Below are positions 51,414 to 58,302 of a stretch of DNA of 64,000 bases, piece after piece. The notes under the pieces were generated by a model. That model saw only the letters and a list, made by a program, of their open reading frames with translations. It searched no databases and was not told where the DNA came from. Within the stretch, counting starts at the first letter, position 1, and each line of letters opens with the position of its first letter. Position numbers and translations under genes: made by a program. This DNA is from Prolixibacteraceae bacterium (GTDB lineage Bacteria > Bacteroidota > Bacteroidia > Bacteroidales > Prolixibacteraceae). The stretch covers positions 34,651-98,650 of the forward strand of contig DPRM01000094.1 in assembly GCA_003537645.1 (NCBI GenBank), given 5' to 3'.

Positions 51414-52224
51414 CGAATTCGAAAAAGCGTTCTTTAAAGGGATCAAAAACGTCGCTAAAAAATATAGCGTAATTTACCCATATCAGGGAGAAGATCCCGG
51501 GTTATATGATCCTAAAAGCGGATCTGAATATCTGGCAGAGAAAAGCGATGACTTTCTCTTTGAAATTCAAGGTAACTATGCGAAGTTTAAATTTTTAGGG
51601 AGTCACCAAGAATATTTAACAAGAATAAAAACCGAAATCATTGGGCTTTTCGAAGTCTTACCCCTTCCATACGGTGAAGCAAAATACTTTTATGAAGACC
51701 TTATGTTTTTTAGCAATCGTATTTTGACACGACTTAACGCTCTCGAGAGTGAAAAAGAGCCAACGGAACCAGAGGCCAGGCAAGTATCCAATTTATCGAC
51801 GCTGCCAACTATCGAGGAGGTTAAGCGGGAAGCATTAACCGATGTCCTGGCCCAGCATGGCTTTTTTAGACTGGATAAAATAAAGACCCTATCTGAAGAA
51901 AAACAGATGGGAATAGTCGAACTGCTAATGAAAGAAGGGACGCCTTATCGTACTGCGCTATTCGAGTATTTAGGCTTTTTTAAAACGCTTGAGCCCCTAC
52001 ATTTCAGTACTAAAACAGAGACAAATAAAAATCTTGCTGAATGGTTTTGGTTAAGCCCGGATAGTCAAGAATTTAAAAAGAACAGGGAATCTTTGTGTAA
52101 AAAGCCCCCCGAAGGGAATAATAATAATAAGCAAAAAAAATATAGAGCGTACGAATTTAAAGAAAAAGCAGAAAAAGACTTCCAAACCATAAAAAATGGG
52201 GGAAGCCCCTCTTGTAGCCCCTAA
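51382..52224 (+). CDS. Element-encoded protein of unknown function
   Basis: A 280-residue protein that I do not recognise, overlapping the integrase 3' end by 32 nt. It is soluble and mostly helical. A central segment, EVKREALTDVLAQHGFFRLDKI, recurs from memory in proteins next to integrases on Bacteroidota mobile elements. The tail is low-complexity (Asn and Lys runs) followed by basic helices. Translational overlap with int suggests a shared role in integration, excision or control. No DNA-binding motif could be assigned. Confidence 0.6.
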   Translation: MDKRTNNLPSNEFEKAFFKGIKNVAKKYSVIYPYQGEDPGLYDPKSGSEYLAEKSDDFLFEIQGNYAKFKFLGSHQEYLTRIKTEIIGLFEVLPLPYGEAKYFYEDLMFFSNRILTRLNALESEKEPTEPEARQVSNLSTLPTIEEVKREALTDVLAQHGFFRLDKIKTLSEEKQMGIVELLMKEGTPYRTALFEYLGFFKTLEPLHFSTKTETNKNLAEWFWLSPDSQEFKKNRESLCKKPPEGNNNNKQKKYRAYEFKEKAEKDFQTIKNGGSPSCSP

Positions 52225-52236
52225 AGCCCCCCTGTA

Positions 52237-52272
52237 CCATTGCAAAATAAACTATTAACGTTTTTGCAATGG
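52237..52272. promoter_or_regulatory. Inverted repeat over the HTH start codon
   Basis: CCATTGCAAAA (52237-52247) and TTTTGCAATGG (52262-52272) are perfect 11-bp complements, and the second arm contains the ATG at 52269. A protein or RNA hairpin here could control translation or transcription of the HTH gene. Confidence 0.6.
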
Positions 52273-52634
52273 AATCAACCTTGACATTTGAAAAATTACC
52301 GGAAGCGGTCAGCCTGCTATCTGAAAAGCTTGACGCCCAAGAGGGGCTACTCTTAAGAGTCTTAAGACTAATACAGCCCGAAACCGCCCAAGAACAACCC
52401 GAAGCCCCAATTACCGTTACTGAAGCTGCCGCCTTCCTTGACCTGACCGTTGGGTCAGTTTATGTAAAAACAAGCAAAGGGGAACTGCCTTTTTATAAAA
52501 GAGGCAAGCGTGTTTATTTTTACAAATCTCAACTCACAGCCTATCTTCAGCAAGGATACCACAAGACTGTTGCTCAAATTGAGTCCAGTCCTGAAGACTT
52601 CCTTCAAACCCAAAGAAAATCAAGGAGGGCTTAA
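52269..52634 (+). CDS. MerR/excisionase-type helix-turn-helix protein
   Basis: A 121-residue protein. After an N-terminal helical part (EKLDAQEGLLLRVLRLI), residues ~48-95 form the small winged helix typical of excisionase-type domains: VTEAAAFLDLTVGSVYVKTSKG, then LPFYKRGKRVYFYKSQLTAYL. It may serve as the recombination directionality factor or as a transcription regulator. The inverted repeat across its start suggests autoregulation. It is followed by a small overlapping gene pair leading into the replication module. Confidence 0.8.
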   Translation: MESTLTFEKLPEAVSLLSEKLDAQEGLLLRVLRLIQPETAQEQPEAPITVTEAAAFLDLTVGSVYVKTSKGELPFYKRGKRVYFYKSQLTAYLQQGYHKTVAQIESSPEDFLQTQRKSRRA

Positions 52635-52636
52635 CG

Positions 52637-52714
52637 ATGAGTCCTAAAAAAATTTATCCGTATGCGTATCACGGTGGTATGCTAATGGAAAGGGAGGGCC
52701 TTTGCAATGGTTGA
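52637..52714 (+). CDS. Candidate 25-residue micropeptide before the primase gene
   Basis: ATG 52637 is preceded by AAGGAGG (52622-52628), a strong ribosome-binding sequence. The product begins MSPKKIYPYAYHGG and ends at 52714, overlapping the primase start (52707) by 8 nt. Such an overlap suggests translational coupling. The peptide is too short for any family call; it might be only a leader that delivers ribosomes to the primase gene. Confidence 0.4.
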   Translation: MSPKKIYPYAYHGGMLMEREGLCNG

Positions 52715-53768
52715 CGCCCTAAAAAAAGAAAGGCCTGCTTTGGTAGAACAGGTGAATTCTAAGGAGGTAAAAGAAGTTTTTAACAGCGGTAAAGGTATTA
52801 TATTTCAGGATACTACACAACGAATCGAGTTAAAAAATAACCCCCGTATATCTGTTGCAACTACGCCCCATCGGACAAAACCAATGACAAATGGAGAATG
52901 GTTCTGGCTTGATCTACTTTTACGGTGTTCAAAACCCAAGGTATCCCAGATAACGCAAGCGGAATACGCCCAGAAAACAGCAGCACAACAAGCAAATCTC
53001 AAAGACGTCGGGGCTTTTATCCCGGGCGAAGTCGGGCCAAATCGTAAAACACGCTCCCGATACTGTTTAACTCTGGATCTGGATTATGCGACGGCTGAGC
53101 TTTGGGCGGTGTTCATCCCGCTTTTTGACGTCGCCGCGTTTCTGTACTCAACCCGGAAACACACTCCGGAAGCAGCAAGGTTCAGGCTGGTGATACTGTT
53201 AGACCGCCCAGTCATGGAAGACGAGCACGAAGCGGTTAGTCGATGGCTGGCAGGGCAACTGGGAATTAATTTGTTTGATGATACAACCTTCCAATTCAAC
53301 CGGCTGATGTACTGGCCTAGTGTTGACAAAGACGCGCAATTCATTTTTGAATATCAGGACGGTTCCGCGTTATGCGTCGATGAAGTACTTGGAAAATACA
53401 CCAACTGGCGCGACCAATCAGAATGGCCATACTCAAGCCGTGTCAAAAAAGAGATCCACGATAGAAAAAAACAGCAACAGGATCCGCTAACCAAACGAAA
53501 CTTTGTGGGTACTTTTTGCCGGGCTTATACAATTAGTGAAGCAATAGAACGCTTTCTCAGTAAAGTATATTTCCCAACGGCTGACCCAACGCGGTTTACT
53601 TATGCCAAGGGTTCTACGTTCGGTGGACTTGTTGTGTACGATGACAAGTTTGCATACTCCCATCACAGTACTGACCCAGCAGGAGATAAACTCTGTAACG
53701 CCTTTGATCTGGTCCGGTACCATTTGACTGATGACGATATTACTTTAATTGAGGAGGGCAAGAAATGA
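52707..53768 (+). CDS. PrimPol-like replication primase (archaeo-eukaryotic primase type)
   Basis: A 353-residue protein. TLDLDYAT gives the DxD metal ligands (Asp124, Asp126), and STRKHTPEAARFRLVILLDRP gives His152 and the following Arg, the arrangement of AEP primase-polymerases found on phages and plasmids. LGINLFDDTTFQFNRLMYWPS is a further stretch shared by this group. It should make primers for the element. Its 3' end overlaps the helicase gene by 4 nt, so the two are translated together. Confidence 0.75.
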   Translation: MVDALKKERPALVEQVNSKEVKEVFNSGKGIIFQDTTQRIELKNNPRISVATTPHRTKPMTNGEWFWLDLLLRCSKPKVSQITQAEYAQKTAAQQANLKDVGAFIPGEVGPNRKTRSRYCLTLDLDYATAELWAVFIPLFDVAAFLYSTRKHTPEAARFRLVILLDRPVMEDEHEAVSRWLAGQLGINLFDDTTFQFNRLMYWPSVDKDAQFIFEYQDGSALCVDEVLGKYTNWRDQSEWPYSSRVKKEIHDRKKQQQDPLTKRNFVGTFCRAYTISEAIERFLSKVYFPTADPTRFTYAKGSTFGGLVVYDDKFAYSHHSTDPAGDKLCNAFDLVRYHLTDDDITLIEEGKK

Positions 53769-55318
53769 GCGTAAAAGATTACAATAAAACAGTTACCGCC
53801 CTCGTAAACACCAACGATCCCAAGCTCAACAAACAAGCGGGTATAGATCGATTGGAAGAGGCGGGGGTTGACTTTAGCGACGGGATCGAAAGTACCGAGG
53901 TTTTGAAGGTTCCGCGTGATAAAATGAAGAATGTGCGGGCTGAACTTCGTTATTACAAAATAGTAGTGAAAACCGCTCCTAAAACCCAAGGACTGTTTTT
54001 ATACGACGCCTTAGATTATCGAATCAAGACGACAAGGCGGTTTATAGACGAGGACAATGTGATTGAAGCAGGGGAAACCTTGACCGATGACAGCGCCTTG
54101 ATTTTCAGGCCGTATTTTGAGGGAATCGGGCTCATGAAGAAAGATCTTCTTTCTGATGCAATTAGGGCTGTCGCCCTTGAAAACAAAGTACACCCCATTC
54201 GGGAAGCATTGACCCGGTGTCATAAAGCGTGGGATGGAAGACCAAGGGTTGACACCTTGACAATTAAATACTTTCATCTGAAAGACAACGAATATACTCG
54301 CCAAACTATACGGAAAACATTGGTTGCGGCTGTTGCCAGAATATTCGAACCAGGGATAAAATGGGATTACGTTTATATAATCATAGGTCCCCAGGGTTGC
54401 GGGAAATCTTCTTTTATCGACATACTGGGTATGGGATACTACTCTGATTCGTTCAGCACTTTACAAGGAAAAGAAGCCTACGAACAGTTAATAGGGGTTT
54501 GGCTTATTGAGATGGCGGAACTTTCGGCCCTTAAAAAAACGAAGGATGCCGAGACAACAAAACATTTTATTTCAAAAAGAAGCGATTACTTCAGGGATCC
54601 ATACGCTAAATCGCCCACAGATCACCCGCGGCAATGCGTTTTTTTCGCAACCAGTAACACCGGGCAGGTTTATGATGACAGTTCCGGCGGGCGGCGGTAT
54701 TGGCCAAACGAAGTCGGAGACGACATCTCTGTCAGCGAAATGGCTACCAAAATACACAAAGAGTTACCCGGCGAGGTAGAACTAATATGGGGCGAGGCTA
54801 TGGAGTTGTACCTCAAGGGAGAACCGCTATTTCTATCTCCTGAAATTGAAGCCATTGCCAGACAAACCCAAAACGAACATCGTGAAATTGATGACCGGAC
54901 CGGTGTTATCAGGGAGTTTCTGGACACCCTGTTGCCTGAAGATTGGAAAGATAAAGAACTCTACGAAAAGCGTAATTTCTTCTGCAACGACCCGATGGCG
55001 CCAAAAGGCTCAGTCCTGCGAACCAAAGTTTGCCCGTTAGAAATATGGTGTGAGTGCTATGGAAAGACCAAGGCCGATTTTACGCCTTACATGCAACGGG
55101 ATCTTCACAACATTATGAGACAGATGGAAGGGTGGAAAGCCTCTAAATCTAGTTTGACGTTTGGAAAAGAGTACGGAAGTCAAAGAGGGTATGCCCGCGA
55201 ACAGACGAGCGCCAGATTAACGAAAACGAATTCAACCACGAGCAAAGACATTTCTTGCGAGAACGGTTTGAACGGAAATCATGCACAATACAAACAGCCC
55301 ACGAACGCATTAAATTAA
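53765..55318 (+). CDS. VirE-family (virulence-associated E) replicative helicase-like ATPase
   Basis: A 517-residue protein. The VirE domain starts near residue 140 (HPIREALTRCHKAWDGRPRVD). It includes Walker A GPQGCGKSS (208-216), and the later motifs LIEMAELSAL and FFATSNTG with Arg-rich GGRRYWPNEV. These are typical of the phage/plasmid VirE ATPases, which partner a primase. It likely unwinds the element's DNA during replication. A GAGGAGGG sequence lies before the start. The C-terminus is Ser/Thr/Asn-rich and likely disordered. Confidence 0.85.
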   Translation: MSVKDYNKTVTALVNTNDPKLNKQAGIDRLEEAGVDFSDGIESTEVLKVPRDKMKNVRAELRYYKIVVKTAPKTQGLFLYDALDYRIKTTRRFIDEDNVIEAGETLTDDSALIFRPYFEGIGLMKKDLLSDAIRAVALENKVHPIREALTRCHKAWDGRPRVDTLTIKYFHLKDNEYTRQTIRKTLVAAVARIFEPGIKWDYVYIIIGPQGCGKSSFIDILGMGYYSDSFSTLQGKEAYEQLIGVWLIEMAELSALKKTKDAETTKHFISKRSDYFRDPYAKSPTDHPRQCVFFATSNTGQVYDDSSGGRRYWPNEVGDDISVSEMATKIHKELPGEVELIWGEAMELYLKGEPLFLSPEIEAIARQTQNEHREIDDRTGVIREFLDTLLPEDWKDKELYEKRNFFCNDPMAPKGSVLRTKVCPLEIWCECYGKTKADFTPYMQRDLHNIMRQMEGWKASKSSLTFGKEYGSQRGYAREQTSARLTKTNSTTSKDISCENGLNGNHAQYKQPTNALN

Positions 55319-55368
55319 GGTCGGTTCGTGGCGAAACATTAATAAAATAAGGTGTTCCATCAGGCCAT

Positions 55369-55488
55369 GAACAAAAAGAACAGAAATATACTAACAAGAG
55401 ATAAATGAGAAATATAGTATTAAACAGGCCCGCACGAGGCGCAAAACACACGCATAGAGTTTTTCAATTTTGTTTGTTCTTTTTGTTC
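55369..55488. repeat. 13-bp inverted repeat bracketing a small membrane ORF
   Basis: GAACAAAAAGAAC (55369-55381) and GTTCTTTTTGTTC (55476-55488) are exact complements about 94 nt apart. Each arm also contains a repeated GAAC/GTTC. Confidence 0.55.
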
Positions 55489-55539
55489 TTTTTAATCGTT
55501 TTGCTCGTGCCGTTTTTCAATAATCCAATTTTAAACTAA
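55405..55539 (+). CDS. Candidate 44-residue single-span membrane peptide
   Basis: ATG 55405 to TAA 55537-55539. The N-terminal half is basic (NRPARGAKHTHR), and the second half is strongly hydrophobic (FQFCLFFLFFLIVLLVPFF), matching one transmembrane helix with positive-inside topology. It ends 7 nt before the next gene. Hydrophobicity could simply follow from the T-rich DNA, so this may be chance. If real, it would be a small membrane effector or holin-like peptide of the element. Confidence 0.35.
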   Translation: MRNIVLNRPARGAKHTHRVFQFCLFFLFFLIVLLVPFFNNPILN

Positions 55540-55546
55540 AAAAACC

Positions 55547-55888
55547 ATGGCAAAGCGAAATAGAAAAGACAAAGCGACCAGACATCTGAAACACTTCCAG
55601 ACGTTTCACAAACCCGGAAAACGGAAAGCGAAATTTTATCCTGTTCTCACTGGTGTGCAAAAGCCAACCAAATCAATCGATGATTTGACGGACTACGAAA
55701 TAGATCAGATTTGGGCGGAAGCAGTCCACAGATATAAAACCGAAGGTTTTGATCCTGAAGAGTTCGAAGGCGAATTAGACGAGCTCTTAAAACAAGATCC
55801 GCTTATGAGTGCACTGTTCGATCGGTTGAACAACGGTCCGGCACCGAAAGTCAGAAGAGTGGATGCGGAGCCGTTAAATGTGTTTTAA
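55547..55888 (+). CDS. Small element protein of unknown function
   Basis: A 113-residue protein with a very basic N-terminus (MAKRNRKDKATRHLKHF and KPGKRKAKFYP) and an acidic C-terminal half (YEIDQIWAEAVHRYKTEGFDPEEFEGELDELL). No family was recognised. The bipartite charge suggests nucleic-acid binding or a scaffold role. It lies between the VirE gene and the repeat-rich region before the head gene. A candidate micropeptide with a strong ribosome-binding site follows. Confidence 0.55.
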   Translation: MAKRNRKDKATRHLKHFQTFHKPGKRKAKFYPVLTGVQKPTKSIDDLTDYEIDQIWAEAVHRYKTEGFDPEEFEGELDELLKQDPLMSALFDRLNNGPAPKVRRVDAEPLNVF

Positions 55889-55916
55889 CTCTTAGAGTCT
55901 CCAAGGAGGTGAACTA

Positions 55917-55970
55917 ATGCAGATTACAGGGCTTTTACGGGCTAAAATTCAAGAGTTTTTACCGCTCTAA
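55917..55970 (+). CDS. Candidate 17-residue micropeptide with strong ribosome-binding site
   Basis: ATG 55917 follows AAGGAGGTGA (55903-55912), a near-perfect Shine-Dalgarno sequence, unusual in Bacteroidota. The frame encodes MQITGLLRAKIQEFLPL and stops at 55970. A second purine-rich sequence (AAAAGGAG) follows directly. This may be a real micropeptide, a decayed gene start or a translation leader; sequence alone cannot decide. Confidence 0.3.
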   Translation: MQITGLLRAKIQEFLPL

Positions 55971-56081
55971 AAAGGAGTACAGAATTGAAGCGGTTTTTCT
56001 GCCAGGTACGGCAAGGTTACGGCAAGGGTAAAACCTAAAATTGAATTTGATAAAACTTGAGATTGAAACACTATTTCTGCT

Positions 56082-56120
56082 GGGTACGGGGAGGGTACGG
56101 GGAGGGTACGGGGAGGGTAC
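56082..56120. repeat. G-rich 11-bp tandem repeat
   Basis: GGGTACGGGGA is repeated 3.5 times without change (56082-56120). Alternating GGG and GGGG runs on the plus strand give a strong G-quadruplex pattern. It lies about 90 nt before the head-protein gene. Confidence 0.85.
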
Positions 56121-56212
56121 CGCAAGATTACCCCAAGGGTAAAACCTAATAAAACCTAAAATTGAACTTGATAAAACTTGAGATTGAAATTAATAATTTT
56201 TGAGATTGAAAG

Positions 56213-57316
56213 ATGAAAAAAACAGGATTCTCTATACAGGGCTTTGACCTTGCACACTACAAACGCACGGAGGACTACGTTGCTGCAATAGACCGGATTT
56301 ACAGTCAGGCGATACTGGATGTTGCCAGACTGGGCATACGCTTGACCATTGACGGGGAAAAGCCGTTTAACTTTGATCAACACCCCGGCGCAAAGAACGT
56401 GTTAAAAAACATCCTGCTTAAACTCTCCACCCGGATAAAGGCAGTTATCGAAACCGGCTCCCGTGAACAATGGCTATACGCCAACGCAAAAAATGATGCT
56501 TTCCTTGAGTCCATTATGGACACCTCCAAAATCCGCAAGTCGATTCTTGACAAGATTCAGGATCGTAACCTTGACGCGCTAAAATCCTTCCAGACACGCA
56601 AGGTTAACGGGATGAACTTGTCAGAGCGGATCTGGTGGCAGGCGGAGCAATTTAAGGAAGCAATGGAGTTAGGTCTTGATGTCGGTATTGGTGATGGTAA
56701 GTCAGCACAACAGTTGTCCCGTGAGCTGCGCGGATTTTTAAAACAGCCTGACAAACTCTTCAGGCGCGTGAGGGACAAAAGAGGGCAATTACAGCTATCC
56801 AAAGCTGCAAAGGCGTATAATCCCGGTCAAGGGATCTATCGCTCATCCTACAAGAACGCAATGCGCTTAACGCGGTCGGAGATCAATATGTCCTATCGCA
56901 CCGCTGATGGCAACCGCTGGAAGGCAATGGATTTTATTAACGGCTTCGAGGTTAAACTTTCGAACAACCACACCCTGAATGGGAAACCGTTTGTTGACGT
57001 TTGCGACGAACTCAAAGGCAAATATCCAAAGAGTTTCGAGTTTGTAGGCTGGCACCCGCAATGCCGGTGTTTTAGAACGCCGATCCTTCAGGCCCCAGAC
57101 GAATTCAACACCGACGAGCTGAACGAATTGAAAGCAGCTCTTAACGGGACCGAATATAAGAGGCTGGTTTCCAGAAATGCCGTTAACGAAGTTCCTCCAC
57201 ATTTCAACAATTGGATTGAAAAAAACAGGGAACGGATCGCCGGTTATAAGTCAACCCCATACTTTATCAGGGACAATTTTATAGACGGGAAAATAACCGA
57301 AGGGCTAAAGATATAA
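56213..57316 (+). CDS. Phage MuF/gp7-like minor head protein
   Basis: A 367-residue protein. The N-terminal two thirds are helical, with a basic region (RRVRDKRGQLQLSKAA). The MuF signature is near residues 225-290: RLTRSEINMSYRTADGNRW, and then GWHPQCRCFRTPI (His281, Cys284, Cys286), as in Mu gpF/SPP1 gp7. In phages this protein sits with the portal inside the head and is injected with DNA. Here no portal or terminase gene precedes it. The C-terminus (VPPHFNNWIEKNRERI) is shared by related head proteins and shows no toxin domain. Confidence 0.78.
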   Translation: MKKTGFSIQGFDLAHYKRTEDYVAAIDRIYSQAILDVARLGIRLTIDGEKPFNFDQHPGAKNVLKNILLKLSTRIKAVIETGSREQWLYANAKNDAFLESIMDTSKIRKSILDKIQDRNLDALKSFQTRKVNGMNLSERIWWQAEQFKEAMELGLDVGIGDGKSAQQLSRELRGFLKQPDKLFRRVRDKRGQLQLSKAAKAYNPGQGIYRSSYKNAMRLTRSEINMSYRTADGNRWKAMDFINGFEVKLSNNHTLNGKPFVDVCDELKGKYPKSFEFVGWHPQCRCFRTPILQAPDEFNTDELNELKAALNGTEYKRLVSRNAVNEVPPHFNNWIEKNRERIAGYKSTPYFIRDNFIDGKITEGLKI

Positions 57317-57351
57317 ACAATTGACATTCAAGCAATTAACGCTTTGACAAA

Positions 57352-57429
57352 ATGACAGATTACCGAATTTCACAACATAACAAAATAAGCATCTATGGAA
57401 AAGAGGCTTACAAAACAGTAATCAATTGA
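57352..57429 (+). CDS. Candidate 25-residue micropeptide
   Basis: ATG 57352 to TGA 57427-57429; the product begins MTDYRISQHNKISIYG. It fills much of the gap between the head-protein gene and the next gene. No ribosome-binding sequence or family resemblance supports it, so it is listed only as the one open frame in the gap. Confidence 0.2.
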   Translation: MTDYRISQHNKISIYGKEAYKTVIN

Positions 57430-57483
57430 AAAGTTGATAGTTAATCAAAACATTCTTTTTAACGCAATAAAAGTTCTAAGACA

Positions 57484-57810
57484 ATGGACACGATCAAAAC
57501 AAAGCAATTAACAGCTATTTCGCGCCGCGCAATGCTGAATTTCATTACTGGTTTCCTGTTGGAGATAATCGGAAAAATGAAAGAAAATTATATAGAGTCT
57601 GGGGCTCCGGAAATGGGAGAAGCGGCAAAAATCGTTTCAGATGACGCGGTTTTAATCAGTTGCCTCTTTAAAACACTGTTGGAGCAGGGCTCGCCCGCAG
57701 AGGTCGTGTTTATTAGCCAGACTGGTAAAAGGATCAGCCTAAAGACTGACAAGAATTTAACAGAGAATGAACTGGTGAACTTGATTCTTGATAACGCTGA
57801 AACACACTGA
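57484..57810 (+). CDS. Small element protein of unknown function
   Basis: A 108-residue, mostly helical protein (NFITGFLLEIIGKMKENYIE; DDAVLISCLFKTLLEQG; LTENELVNLILDNAETH) that I do not recognise. It is in the phage-like operon between the MuF and gp10-like genes, where phages usually encode scaffold, decoration or connector proteins. It is 4 nt upstream of the gp10-like start. No transmembrane segment is evident. Confidence 0.6.
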   Translation: MDTIKTKQLTAISRRAMLNFITGFLLEIIGKMKENYIESGAPEMGEAAKIVSDDAVLISCLFKTLLEQGSPAEVVFISQTGKRISLKTDKNLTENELVNLILDNAETH

Positions 57811-57814
57811 CATC

Positions 57815-58279
57815 ATGCCTATAAAACCAAATTTCACACGTGCAGACATCGAACGGAGGTTTTCTAAATTTCTGGATGTTATCGAAAACAAGATACTTGA
57901 ACGGCTTCAATACTTGGGTGAGAAATGCGTAGCACATGCCCGGCAAGTACCGGCTGGCTCTGGGTTCACTGACCAGACCGGGAATCTCCGGTCAAGTATA
58001 GGCTATGCGATTTTCAAGGATGGGCGGGCGATACATGCCAGTTACGAAAAGGTGAAAGACGGTTCAGACGGGGTAAAAGCTGGTCAGGAATTGGCCCAAC
58101 AGGTTGCAGAAAACTATCCTAAGGGTTATCTCCTGGTTGTTACGGCGGGTATGAATTACGCTGTCAAACTTGAATCAAAAGGCAAAGACGTACTCACCTC
58201 CGCTGAGCTTCTTGCAAAACGGGAGTTACCACGGATGGTAGAAGAGCTAAAAGACAATGTTTACAAAGCACTAAGATAA
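57815..58279 (+). CDS. HK97 gp10-like neck/tail-completion protein
   Basis: A 154-residue protein from ATG 57815. The pattern matches the HK97 gp10-like/minor tail component family: an N-terminal helix (IERRFSKFLDVIENKILERLQYLGEKCVAHAR), then TDQTGNLRSSIGYAI, then LLVVTAGMNYAVKLESKGKDVLTSAE and a final helix. In phages these proteins join head and tail. Position just before the tape-measure gene fits, although the usual tail-tube and chaperone genes between them are missing. Confidence 0.72.
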   Translation: MPIKPNFTRADIERRFSKFLDVIENKILERLQYLGEKCVAHARQVPAGSGFTDQTGNLRSSIGYAIFKDGRAIHASYEKVKDGSDGVKAGQELAQQVAENYPKGYLLVVTAGMNYAVKLESKGKDVLTSAELLAKRELPRMVEELKDNVYKALR

Positions 58280-58302
58280 TTAACAAACTAAAATCGAAAA
58301 TT

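Larger units (their letters stand above)
55889..56212. other. 324-bp interval of duplicated and G-rich repeats
   Basis: It holds a candidate micropeptide (55917-55970) and two diverged copies of one unit (about 55985-56068 and 56066-56189), the second of which contains the G-rich 11-bp tandem repeat. Three copies of TTGAGATTGAAA end at 56068, 56189 and 56211, the last just before the head-protein start codon. No full-size gene is present. Confidence 0.65.

Noticed and set aside
56082..56120. G-rich repeats as a CRISPR array
   Set aside because: Units are 11 bp, directly adjacent and without spacers; no cas genes are in the window.
56213..57316. MuF-linked polymorphic toxin
   Set aside because: The C-terminus after the MuF motif is short and resembles ordinary minor head proteins, with no extra toxin domain.
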